Source: Pithys albifrons albifrons
Lineage: Eukaryota > Chordata > Aves > Passeriformes > Thamnophilidae
NCBI RefSeq assembly: GCF_047495875.1
Contig: NC_092461.1
Location: forward strand, 49,977,101-50,041,100
Reading direction: 5' to 3'
Length of the DNA: 64,000 nucleotides
Numbering within the stretch: the stretch's first letter is position 1; every line of letters starts with the position of its first letter. This document shows positions 1-12,200 of the stretch, one piece after another. Position numbers and translations under genes: made by a program. The notes under the pieces are model-generated. The model saw only the letters and a list, made by a program, of their open reading frames with translations. It had not been told where the DNA came from and did no database searches.

Positions 1-3000
1 ACATACTGGAAGGAAAATTGCTTGACTGATCCTGTCTCCTGTATTGTAACTGGGAAAATGTCTCCTACAAGAAATCAGGTTTGGGAGGGATTTTTGGGGT
101 GTGTTCCTGTTTGATTTTTGTCATAACATTATCACTTTTATTTTTGTGGTGGTGATGAGTTAAGAAGATCAGGAGTTGCCTCTTCTTTTGTTAGGCTTAT
201 TAAAACATTCTGATTTATCATTCTAGTTTTCTTAAGTAAGCAAGTAGAATATGCTTCTCCAGAAAAGTTTTAACTATTCTAAAATGCTTTTATAGGATAG
301 TTTGAGAGATAGAGAGATGCTCTATTGAGTAGAATTTGGGATTTGTACAGGATCATGGATCACTCAGTCTGGGAGGGGGCTTTGGGGAGGTCTGTAGTCT
401 GGCTTCCTGCCCAAAGCAGGATCAGTTCTTTAGTACTGAGACCACATTGCTTGGCACTTTCTTCAGTTGATCTTGAAAATTTCCAACAGCTGGGCAGCCT
501 GTTCCAGCGCCAATCATCCCACAACTACCTTTGTTGTTATAATGCAGTTGAGATCTCTGCTGTTTCTGTGTCTGGTCTCTTGTCCTCATGCACTTCCACA
601 AAAAGCCGGCTCCATCTTTTAAGTGCTCTCCTTGTGAGCACGGTAAGGCTGCTGCTGGGGCCTCCCAGAGCTGTCTCCTCTTCAGGCTAAACAGCCTCTC
701 CTCACAGGGCAAATGCTTCAGCCTCTGACCATCTCAGAGGTCTGCTGCTAGACTTACTCCAATATGTGAACATCTTCCTGGTACGGGGGACCCAAAACTG
801 GATGCAGTATTCCAGATGCAGTCTTGCTAGTGGGAAGTCTACTGGCTACTCTCTGACTGATACAAGAAATATGCATGTCTTTTGATGTCCCTGGGGGTGT
901 GTAACAACACCTTAGTTCAAACCCCAAAAGTCTAGACTAGATCCATGTTTTGTAGTTAGGTATGTAGTGTATGAAGTCTTAATTTTCCTATTCCATCAGT
1001 GCATGTTCTTTTGCTCCATTAATGTATTTGTCTTATAAATGATTGGTAGTCAGACTCCCAAAATAGCAATACACTTTACATTTTAAAAATTGTCACTACC
1101 ATCTGTTTCACTAGATCAAAGTTGCTGTAGTTTTCTGTTCTACTAAATAAAATATGCATTAAAAAACTAGATCTAGGGTAAGGTACAAAGGGTTAAATAA
1201 AAGTAGATGCATGTGATAAACTGATACTGTATTTGTTTCATTTTTGATTTTTTTTTGTGAGCAAGAGCATTTAAAATCCTAAGAGACTGAAGTATCTTGT
1301 TTCTTAGTGTACTTTCTTCTATTTTTTTAAAAAAACATGAGAAAACAAATAAGGAAGAATACATTTGGAGTCTATTAAGGTTGGACCGTTAGTCACTTAA
1401 ATGTTGGTAGCAGCTCAAATTAGATTTGAAAGTAAATGAAACGTACACATAGCAAATTGGGAGGAGGACTGAATGTAGAGAAATCTACTACACATGAAAG
1501 GCTTTTTAAAATACTGTTCAGTACATCTGGAGAAAAAACAGTAAAACCTGCATAGTGCCTTGGAGAAAATTAATGCCAAAAGAGGCACAAGGTGTCAGAG
1601 AACAAAAACCAATGCGTGATTTCAGCTGAAGCTGGGTAACTGAACTGACTCTGTGATTCAATGCGTGGCTCTGGGCAGTGAGGGCCTGATGTCATAGGCA
1701 CTAATCATACACTTAAGCTCGCATGTGCTGCGTCCTTTGCCAGGCTGAGCCTCCACAGTTGGACATTGTGGGATAAGTAGGGAATGTTAAAACCACATGT
1801 TGCAGCCACATGGTTAGATTCCAGGCATTGCTCTGGGAGACACTGATCAACAAGGGAGCTTCAAACAGAAGCAACAAAATAGCTGACACTAACATTGTTA
1901 CTTTGGGTTTATACAGGTGTGATGAAGAATAAAATCGGTCGGTAATATATTTCTATCTTATATGTAGTATGTATTCAGCATATGGAGTATGTTTTATGAA
2001 TTATGTCTACATGTACATATATGCGATATATGAAAAAGTTCAAGGAAATGAAAAATACAGTGCTTGAAAAAATAAAATACTCTTAAGTGCAGAGGAATGA
2101 CAACTGTACAAACACCAGGTGGGATCCTGTCTGGAGCAAAGCCGAAATGAATTTTGGCTCTAGGTCTAGATGTAGCCAGTAGTTTCTTGAGTCCTTAAAC
2201 ACAATATGCCTTCTCGTCCTCCAGCTGAGCTCAGAGATGCAGATATGCTCTGCTTGTATATAATCTCCTATTCACAACTGTCTTGAGTATCCCTCATGAC
2301 TTCTGAAAAATCCAGACATATTTCCCTCTTCATTTCAAGTAAGCAAATTTGAAAGGTAGTCTTTTAGGGAAATACCTAATACCAGAGACTAAAAGATGAA
2401 AGATGGTTTTGGTTTAGTGGGTACACATGAAATGGGTTTTTGGAAGTTAGCAAAAGTCACAATTGTTGCATAGTTGAAGTTTGGCCTGTCTCACATATTA
2501 TGCAGTGTCTGACTGAAGTACTGATGTATCATAACATGTACTATAAGCCATGGGGTTTGGTAGTTGTCTGACCTACAAGTAACAGAAGCCTTTCCTACAT
2601 ATGAAACTCTTCAGGTTCGTCCTTCTCAAATGCATCTCACATTTAAAAGGTCAGCTTAATTGCTAATATTTTCAAGCCTTGGTGATAACAAATAGGAGAG
2701 TAACACTGAAGATCTGATCCTGTGGGTAGGTAGTTTTCTGCAGAACAATTACTACAGCCACTGTGAACTCTATATCATAGACATTTTTGTACTGGATCTA
2801 TTATTTGCATGTGAAAAAGAATTGCCTGTAATCTAGAATAACTTAAATTCTTGACAATTAAGCATAGCTGAGAGAAAAAGTAGGAATTCTTTGGAAAGCT
2901 ACATAGCGAAAAGAATAAAGAGCAAATTTACAGAAAAATTCCTCCAAGAGGAAGAAGCTTCATAATATCAGTTTGTATTCTGTAGGATGCTTCTGTGTTA

Positions 3001-3073
3001 TAAAAAGTAACTTTCTTAAATGAGAGTTCCCTTATTACAATGTCAATGTCAACTTTCCAAACTTCTTTTGTAG
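1..3073. other. RGS22: Probable 5' intron of RGS22, no exon seen
   Basis: This stretch precedes the first exon found and ends in an acceptor-type sequence (cttcttttgtag). I looked for the acidic N-terminal exon of RGS22 and did not find it, so the first coding exon(s) should lie upstream of the window. Apart from a decayed CR1 copy at about 455-890, I see AT-rich unique DNA with no convincing coding region. That it is intron rather than intergenic DNA is inferred from where the mammalian protein starts relative to the exon at 3074. Confidence 0.7.
455..890 (-). mobile_element. CR1 LINE fragment (antisense)
   Basis: The + strand carries the reverse complement of a CR1 3' region. Landmarks seen are 'gggcagcctgttccag' near 494, 'agagctgtctcctcttcagg' near 666, 'cagcctctcctcacagg' near 690 and 'aactggatgcagtattccag' near 796. 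These match the well-known CR1 sense segments for the ORF2 C-terminus and the following region. The copy is clearly decayed, with substitutions and indels, so the short ORFs over it on either strand are remnants and not genes. Confidence 0.85.
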
Positions 3074-3295
3074 ACTTTTGCCCAGCCAGTGAAGTTTAAC
3101 TCTGACTTTGGGGTTTTTGAAGTAGTTAATTATGCCCCAAGATGCAAGGAAAGCCAACTGAAAAAAAATCTACATGATCAGAAATCTCCAAGACCCATTT
3201 ATGGTGTTCTAAGGAAAGCAAAGAATGATGGGCAGCTCTCCAAAATGCACAGCACTTCTCCAGCCTTCAATATTGATCCAAATTACAACACTATG
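3074..3295 (+). CDS. RGS22: RGS22 exon 1 of window (74 codons)
   Basis: The exon lies between the acceptor 'cttttgtag' and donor 'ATG|gtaagc', phase 0 at both ends. It starts TFAQPVKFNSDFGVFEVVNY and ends NIDPNYNTM. This corresponds to the conserved N-terminal segment just after the first acidic exon of mammalian RGS22. It is not a start exon: the in-frame GTG at 3089 is internal. The following 3.7-kb intron (3296-7023) holds two old palindromic repeats and otherwise unremarkable AT-rich DNA. Confidence 0.93.
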
Positions 3296-6200
3296 GTAAG
3301 CATCTTATAGCCCCTGAGTTTATATTTAGATCTTACTGTAGAGATACTGGCAGTAGTTATTGTTGTGTTTGGCTTGGTAGCTTGGGAAAAATGTTAATTT
3401 ATGTTAGGAAAACATAATGATGGGCCAAATTATGCCCTGTAATGCACATGTGTCTAGCAGACAAGTGAATGGAATTACAGATGTACATCCTGTAGCACAG
3501 AATTTTGAAGATTCTGTAGGGCAGGATTCAGCTGTGTGGTCTGAATACTTTTTAATATTAAAAGAAAAAATATTATGACAACAGTTACTTTACTAGTGAT
3601 CCCTGGAATGTGCAAATTGACTGAAACTAATGCAGCTCAGTCTTTCCTTATTAATTAATTTCCTCATGTGGCTATGAGCTCATCTGTGGTCTGGCAACAC
3701 ATAAGTCTCTCTTCCATTAATTCCCAAAGGATTTACATAGTTAGTGTCAATTGAAATGGCTAGAAAAAATAATTGTTGGCAACAAGAAAACTAATTTAAT
3801 GGAAGGATGGGTTGAATTTTAGAAAAAATCTTATTTCATACTTGCTTAGGCAGTATCAATTTTGGTATTCTTACCTGCCTACTTTCAGAGCTGTCTTCAG
3901 CACCAGATTAGGCTGGTTAAAACCAGGAGTTGAAGCACCTGAGAGAACACAAGGCAGAATAATTAGATGTGTGAGTTTATCTTTAAACAGCAGCTTTGGA
4001 GGAAAAAAATATTTCACTGGGATACTTGATTTATTCCTTCCTTACTTACTTCACATTGATGTGACTGACATGATTTCATTTCACTCAAGGCCAGTCTAAG
4101 ATCTTGCTACATATTTAGTAGTGGCTGCTCTCAATTATGTCATAGCTGGAAAGTTGAGAGAAAAGCAGAGAGTTGTTAACAAATTGCTGCTTTGCCCAGC
4201 ATAAGCTTAATGATTTTCAGAAAGAAAACACTGTTGAGAGAGGTCAAAAGGCAGTGATGTTTAACAAAGTAATGCTAACATGATATTGCAATTATCTGCA
4301 TTTGAAGTGGACAAATGCTACAATAGGATAAGGCCCACAGGCATCCCTACCATGTTAAATAATTGTTTTCACAAATACTTTGCTTGAGAGCACAAAAGCA
4401 GAAGAGCTATTCTTAATTTCTTATTTGCGCTCAGCATTAAACTGAGGAAATGCTGTGAGGCTGTGCAAGTGTTGCTAACATTGCTCTCTTGGATAACCTC
4501 ATGCCATTGCCACTGGGGATTGCCTTTCTTGACAAGTTCAAAACCATTTCACTGTTACTTCCATCTTTCATGTAGTTTGGAGCAACAGGGCTTCTGTACT
4601 ATTTATGATTTTTTTTCATCCTCTGGGCCATTTTCCATGGATGGGAAGCATTATGGCTCTTTGAGGAGCAGTATACCTAAGTACCCTTCCTTCTCCTCTT
4701 TGCATGAAAGGGTGATATTTCTTATTTTTGACTCCTCCTTTACTGGATGGGTAACACAGATGCCTCATGTGACTCAGCTTGGCATCTCAAGTCTGAGCTA
4801 GAACAGAATGGCCTGTGCAACACTGTGCCCAGCGTGGTCACTGCCGATACATAGGGTGAAAGAAGCCAACTTCAGTCATTGTGCTACAGTGACTGACCCA
4901 GACAAGGCCACCCCAGACCACCTGCATCAAGTAATTCAGTTCAAATCAAATAGGATTTGATCTTTCAAGCATCGGATGATGCTGTCTGGTTTGCTTTGGC
5001 TGCCTTCTTCATACTGTCCAACGAGAGTGACAGCTGCTCTGAATGTTACATTGCTTACTGAAGGGTCACCTGGCGTGGCCATCACTGGCAGTTAACTTAC
5101 AAAAAAGAACCTATGAATGGAAAATCCTAGTAGGTCTTTCAGGTTATTGCCTGAATTTAAACACATCTTGCCTAAGAAAAACATGCAATGGTTTTTTTCC
5201 CTGTAGTTTAGTTCCCTCTCAGACTGTTACAAATTTACAGATAAACAAAAGTTCTCTGCATGTACAGAAGTAACTATCTTCTCATCAATAATCAAAACCA
5301 ACTTTGTGTAAAATATATTGAGAAAAGAACCTGTAGAGTTGGATAGAATTGATCACAACTATGGAATGAAGCTGGCTGGCATCCCACATACCTCATTTCA
5401 GAGAAACCCCAGTACAGCAAAGCACTTAAGTATGTGCTTAACTTTAATCAAGGGAAGTTAAACACATGCTTAAACTTAAACACATGCTAAAAGCTTTGCT
5501 GAATTGAGTCCTAGCAAGCTCTAAGGCTGACTGGGTAAGGAAGCTAACCAAGGTAACAAATCCCATCAGATTAAATGTAGCACCTTTCTCTGCGACAGAA
5601 AAAGAGTACAGATTCTGTCCCTCTGATATTACATGTAAGTTTGTGTACCAGCCACTTACAGACGTGAACATGTTATGAATCATCCAGATAAAAAAACTGC
5701 GCTGTAAGTCAGTAAATACAGAAATATTAAATGCCAAAATAAAGAGAGTAACTTCTGTATTAAAAAACAAACTTGTCAATTGCTGAAAAGAAGCATATAC
5801 TGTGTGGTTGGGAGTAATTAGTCTCCACAAATTACATTGTATGAGCCGCTGCCAACATAAGCTTTCCATATTTTGAAATATTTTCTTCTCTCTTAATGAA
5901 ACCACCCACTTTCTGAGTAATTCAGATTTTTTATATCCCCTACAGATATATATGAGGCAGAAATAACCCTTGCCCCTAATGAGATATTAGCTCATAGAAA
6001 GAAAATTTAAGCTGTGATCTACATAAACTGATTGCTTGATATAGGAAGTGGTATCCATCCTTGTCCACACTTCACCTGTTTTTATGGACAAGGGTAGTTA
6101 CTGCATTCTTGAAACTCATTAGTCTCACCTTCACTAAAAGGAAAAATACACAGATAAATGAAACAGGTCATACCGTAAGAGTGGAAAAAGTACACTGTTA

Positions 6201-9200
6201 AAAAAAAATTAAAAGTGTGCTGTGTGGCATTTCTAAGGGAAAGAGCTATAGATCAGTGCGGCCTATAGTCAGGGATCTTACTCCCTGTGTAAGATGCTAT
6301 GCAGATTTTTGTTTAGCTGTCTCTGTGAAGCTTGCTGCTCAACACTCTCTTTCACCCCACAAACCACTTTTTGGAGGCACCTCCCCTTCTCTTTGACCAG
6401 GCACAGAGGCTTGGACAGCCTAGGCAGAAATCTGTGGTGGTCCCAGGTCACAGCACACTTAGGTTTCCACTATGAGAATTACTGTGTGCAATGCAGTTGT
6501 GCAGTGATACAACATGAAAACGTGAGAGGTGGTAACTGATTTGATTTCTATTTGTTTCATTTTGGTTTTAATATCCACAGTTCTCTCATTCTGGGAGTAT
6601 AACTTAATTTAAGCGTTTGTCACTTTGTAAATTCTAGTGGAAAAAGGCAATAGTTTTTATTTGTAAAATGTGGTAAAGTCAGAAAAATTAGCAATTTCCT
6701 ATTGTAGAAAATTTATGTACATTTAATTTGCATTTAGAATTGTACAGTAAAAGCATGATTCATACACACATTATTTCAGCAGAAAAAGCTCATGATTTGT
6801 TACAAAAGTTGTACCTCTAATAGAAGAAGTCGGATTTAGACATTTTTACATTTAATAGGAAAGTAAATTAACTGAATTACCCCAAAATTAAGGTGATGTT
6901 CACGGTATATTTTTCTTCCTGAGACAATGCTTCTGTAGAAGGGGGATGGAGACAATCAGTTACATGGCTAAGAAAACAAGAGAGTCAAGAATACTGCAGA
7001 TTTTGGCATTTCTTTTTTAACAGTGTCTTGATCGAGAACAAGCAATTCAGTGGATTAAGAAAGAAAGGCTTCCAGCATTTCTAGAAAGCGACTGTTACTT
7101 TGAATACAGGTATTGCAATCTTTTATGCTGTCTTTCAGTTTTAAATTTGTACATTTTCCTCTTCTGTTTAATTAATCTTGATAGAACCCTTTAAAGGTTT
7201 TTGCCCACCTCTCATCATCTTTATCTTATTTTAGCATTTTAGTGACCTGGATAAAATAAAGTCAGTCACTTTTTTCACTCTACATTCTGTAATTTTCCTT
7301 GACCATGAATTACATCCGATACTACACTGTTACAAAGAGAGTAAGAAAGAGGTTTACTGATTTCTAAATCCCTGTTCATAGGAGATACCATGATAACAAT
7401 GCATGTTTTTCTAATCAATATATACTCCATATAAATAGAAGTTATGAATCCATGAAATCCATTTGGAAAAAATACCCAATCTTTTTTATTTCCATTATTA
7501 GTTTTGTGGGTTTGGGCTCACTGTCAGAGCTCCTTTAGTAAAGTTTTCTGTGGGATGCCATGGCATAGCTGGATAACTTACTGTTATAAACTTGCTATAT
7601 CTTTTCCGATGTCCTTTCAGCAGGTGTTCAGGAGGATTAGTGTGCTTTTTGGGGGGCTCTACCTCTACATCCCTTAAGGTTGTGTCTAGATGCTGCTAAT
7701 TGTGGTGTGTTTCAGGGGCCCAAAAGGAGAGGCAGCCCATCAGTATGCTTCACAAAACTCATATTTGATGATTGTAAGGACAGGGTAGTTACTGGGGTAT
7801 AGAGTTCTACAATAAATATTTCTAAATATTTTTTATTTTCAGTAATCTGTAGACTGCACTTAAGTTCAAGGGGAAAGTGTGCAAAGAACAAGGAAACCAT
7901 GAGAGTGTTCCATTTTACCTTTCGTAGCAGCTGTTTTATACACATATCTAAGCCTCATGAAGCACAAGCTTTGATCTTCTGCTATAGCAAACTATATATT
8001 TGGTCAAGCAGAGTTACCCAAGAGAATGACATAACCTAACTTTATGCATGTACCTATTGTCAATTGCCATCAGTAGTACAAATGCTTTCTGGAGTCAAAA
8101 CGAAGATAAATTCAGATGCTAAGAGGGAAACTTGCATTTAAAGATGAAGACACTCCCACTATAGAATTAAATCCTATTTGATCTCAAATAGTGGGCACAA
8201 ATGAAACTGGGTATTCACCTGTTTGTAGGCTCGGGCATAGCCTTCATCTTCCCTTCACATGCACCTTGATTGCTTATGTATTTCTTTCTAGCCCAGAGCA
8301 TCCTCACTATCAGCATGTGATTCTAAGATTGCCTTTCCTGAACATCACCAGGTTCACACAAAGACAAGGTAGCACTAGAGTGCTGTTCAGTACTGTGACA
8401 TCCTCCTACATCAGCCAGAGGAACACAAGAGCACCATCTGTCCTGTTATCATCTGCAAGTTCAATTAGTACGATCAGTGCAGTGGCATTCTGCTGGCAGA
8501 CTTTGTATCAGGAACCAGAAATATAGTGTCTGGTGGTGATGCAGGGCTTTAGTTTAATTTTAGTGAACAAAATGTTCACTAAGGGCTTGCTGTTAGGGCT
8601 TGTGGCTGCACTGATACATGCAAAATCATCCTCACAGAGGTCAGTTTTACTGGTAAAGCTTGGGAATGCAAAGCAGGCCACTATCTGTAAAGCTGGTGAA
8701 ATATGCAATGGCAGTTCTGGCATTTATGTGTGACAGCAGGGAAAGGCTGAAATAATGAGTTGGACTCCACGATTCCTGTGGGTCCCTTCCAAATGAGCTT
8801 TTTCTATAACTCTTTTATTCTAGGAATAAAGCAGATCACAAAGTTCTCTGTAACAATTTTTTTTTAGATGGATCATGTTTTTAATCACCTATTCTTGAAA
8901 AAATTAACTGTTTCTCTAATTAAGTGCTAAAATTAACTGTTTTCTTGTCTCAATATTTAATTTCAGACTAGCTAAATTGATATCACAGGTAGAATGGAGC
9001 AAGAGTGGCATGAATTTCATTATAGATAGTGACTACTATCCCTGGATAACGAAACAAGACCTAAGTTCCTCCTCTCTTGAGGAAAAGGACACTTCATTGA
9101 CTATGAAGAAGCTCTATGTATCACTCGGCCAGGTAAAATAAACATGTTTAGTGGGTGTAATATCAGGATAAATTGAATGCACTGGGTAGAATTATTGTAA

Positions 9201-12200
9201 CTGAGGTCACAGCTTGATGGGACTACTGATTCCTGGGCAGCCTGGTTTACTGGAAGGTGTCCCTGCCCATGGTAGGGGGGTTGGAACTGGCTGATCTTTA
9301 AGGTCCCTTCTAACCCAAATCATTTTATCATTATATGATTCTCTGAGTAGCCCTTATATTCAAAGTTCTTTGTACTATAAAAGAAGGTCCAAGTGTTGTA
9401 ATACAGCTTAAACAGAAGCTGTGTTGTGCTTGCTGCTCTCATACAGCTCTCTTCACTGGGAACTATCCTTACAGAAGGCTACAAAAACAGACTGCACAAA
9501 GACCATGGACAGTAAGCCTTCTGCTCTCAGAAACACTGCAATAAATAGAGAAATTTGAATTGTTCTATCACATTTTTTTCCTAGGCTACGGTTTCTCAGG
9601 TGAAGGATTGGTTTACATTAGCCAAACACGATGATTCCGTGAAAACTACAGATTCATCTACACATCCTGTAGCTTCTAGTCAAATTCAAGATACTCAGCT
9701 TTTGTCTGGGCAGCATGAAAGGGATCAATCATTAAGTGAAAAAGGTAGCCCTCTGGGTAAGTAAGAAGGGCTCAGCCCCGTGATGTATAACAGAATTCTA
9801 ACTAGAAGGAAAGAAAAGGCATTCCAAGGAATTGTTCCTAACACCCTTACGAGCATCTGAATATCACATGGTATCTGAGGCTTCAGATGGGCATTTGTTT
9901 CTTTCCATAGCTACAACATTAAGTGAAAATTTGAGCTAGTAGCCAAATAGTTTTGTGACAGTAGTAGCTTCTTTTCATACATATTTCTGTCTCATAGAAA
10001 TATATCAGTTTCAGTTGAGTTTTTTTCCTTGTGTTTTGTTTTTTGTTTGTTGTTGTTGTTTTTTTCCCATTTCATATGTTTTGAAAGATTTTCTTGTCTG
10101 GATTCTCTGGGTATTTGATGATGTATAATTTGTGTTGCAGCCATCCTCTTAGGGTATTTATGTTGGGCACTTAAAAGTCTTTTGACTGCCAATTTTTATG
10201 AATCTTATAAAATGTATTAATTTGGAATCGTATCTACAAATTTAACTGAAACTGTTAGCAGGCTTCCAAGGTTCTGGGAGAGAACATACAGATGCATATA
10301 TGAATATACCTGATTGCATAGGCTTGATTCTACTTTATATGCAGTATCAAGATGAACAGAGAAGCCTCAGCTCATATGTTAGGAACTCACTTTCTCCCAT
10401 TCTCAGAGGTGAAAAGCAGCCACTCCACTTTGAGACTTGTACTCATGGAACCTTGGAGTCCAGTGGCTGAATGGAAAATTAGAAGTTATAAGTCCTTCTT
10501 CCCCAAACCATGAGGATCACCTCAGAAAACATATTGCTGATGTAGGGATTATTAATGAAGTTATTCAAGTCACACTTGTTTGCAGCTCATGACTCTACCA
10601 CTAATTTGAGCAGTACTTTGAACAGAGAGGTCACCAACTGTCTCAGTTTAAAAAGAAACCAAGATGTCTATCAAGGAAAGTGAGGAATCCTTCTGGACTA
10701 GGAAGGAGGCCTTTCTTTCCTCAAAACCACCTCAGCCTTTGAAATTAAGATACTTTAATCAGAAAATGTAGAGAAAAAGCATAACGGTTCTTTACTACAA
10801 ATATATATATAGACATACACACACATAAATATATGTGTGTTGTTTTATATATATATATGAAACAAAAATACCCCATCAGAACAAACAACAACACCGTAAC
10901 CAAAACTTTCAAACACATCCAAGTCCTCTCTCTGCCCCTTCGGTGCAGTTGCATTCACAGAGAGCAGGAGGCGATGCCGCGCCTTGGGAGGCAGTGGCTG
11001 CGGTGACTCGCGGGCTCCGGTGAGGCAAAGACACGGGAGGGGAGAGGTGCTGGTTCCAAAGCTCATGTGGGAATGGTGGCCACAGGGACGGGCTGAAACC
11101 TTTCCTTGGGCAGTGAAAGGACACCCTCACCATCCTTTGTCTGAAAGCGCTAAGGGCGGGGTTAGCAACTCCTCTGCGAATGGCATCGGCCCCTTGACAA
11201 GCCTGTAGCGAATCCAGGCAGCGGTGATTGTTCTCTCAGACAGCACAGGGTGTGTGGAGTCAGGGAGAGAGCCAGGAACCCCCTCCCAGTGCCGCCACCT
11301 ACCCAGCATGTGGCAGCTGGGCACCCAAGCTGAGGACAAAGATGTAGTGGCAAAAAAAAAAAAAAAAAGAAAAAAAAAGAAAAAAAAGAAAAAAAAGAGC
11401 ACCAGGAAACCTCTCTCTCATCACCTCCCAAGGCAGGAAAAGTGTGAGGTCCTCCCACCAAAAAAAGAAAGACACCTCCTCTATCCTCTCCCCAGCCATC
11501 ACGTTGGAATGCAAAGCTATCAGCCATCCCTTTGTTTAGGCTTTAGACAGCTGGCTCTGGGAGAGGTAGTGAGAGAGCTGGGCTTCAACAAGCCATCTCT
11601 GTTCTGGCTCCCAATCCCCAAACTGCTGTGTCGATAAGGGACAAAAAGAAAAATTCCATGAAAGATTTTGAAGCTATAACACAAATGCACCATTCTTGGA
11701 GAGACAGCCTGCAATTAGACTTCAGTAGCTGAAGGTATTTGCTTGGACAAACCAATTTAAACTCCTCGCGCATTGCTTCAGTTGAATCAGGGTTATCAGG
11801 TAAAGTCTTGAATAAACCCCGGAGCCACTTCACTTTTGGTTGCTCAGAAGTTGTTTATCTCTTAATTGCCTTAGATTCTGTGAAATCATTCTCCTTGTTT
11901 CCATTTCACAGACCTGTGTTGAGAAGCTGTAATTTTTCTTTTTCCAGTGAAAACATTTGAAATAGTTTGGAAACAAGAAAATATATTTTAGATCACACTG
12001 ATTTTTATATTACTGTCAACATATTGGGCCATAGGTACTTAGGATATTATGTAAGTGCAGGGCAGGGAATCTATGCCATGTTCATAATCCAAGTTCCTAA
12101 TCCACCATCTGTGACACTAGCCAGCACTGGTCAGGTGTGGCTTATTTTTGGAAGAAGTTGAAAGGAATGTCTAACTGCCATTGCCATTTATTGACTAGGC

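Noticed and set aside
325..712. Overlapping ORFs on both strands near the window start
   Set aside because: Both lie over an antisense CR1 fragment and do not keep a known protein.
5444..5905. 153-residue minus-strand ORF, the longest of the non-RGS22 ORFs
   Set aside because: It overlaps an old palindromic repeat, shows no recognisable family, and has Phe/Leu-rich composition expected of AT-rich DNA.
11127..11637. Several 90-137 residue ORFs with poly-Phe or poly-Lys
   Set aside because: They are produced by the A-rich tract and GC-rich composition; no motif or splice context supports them.
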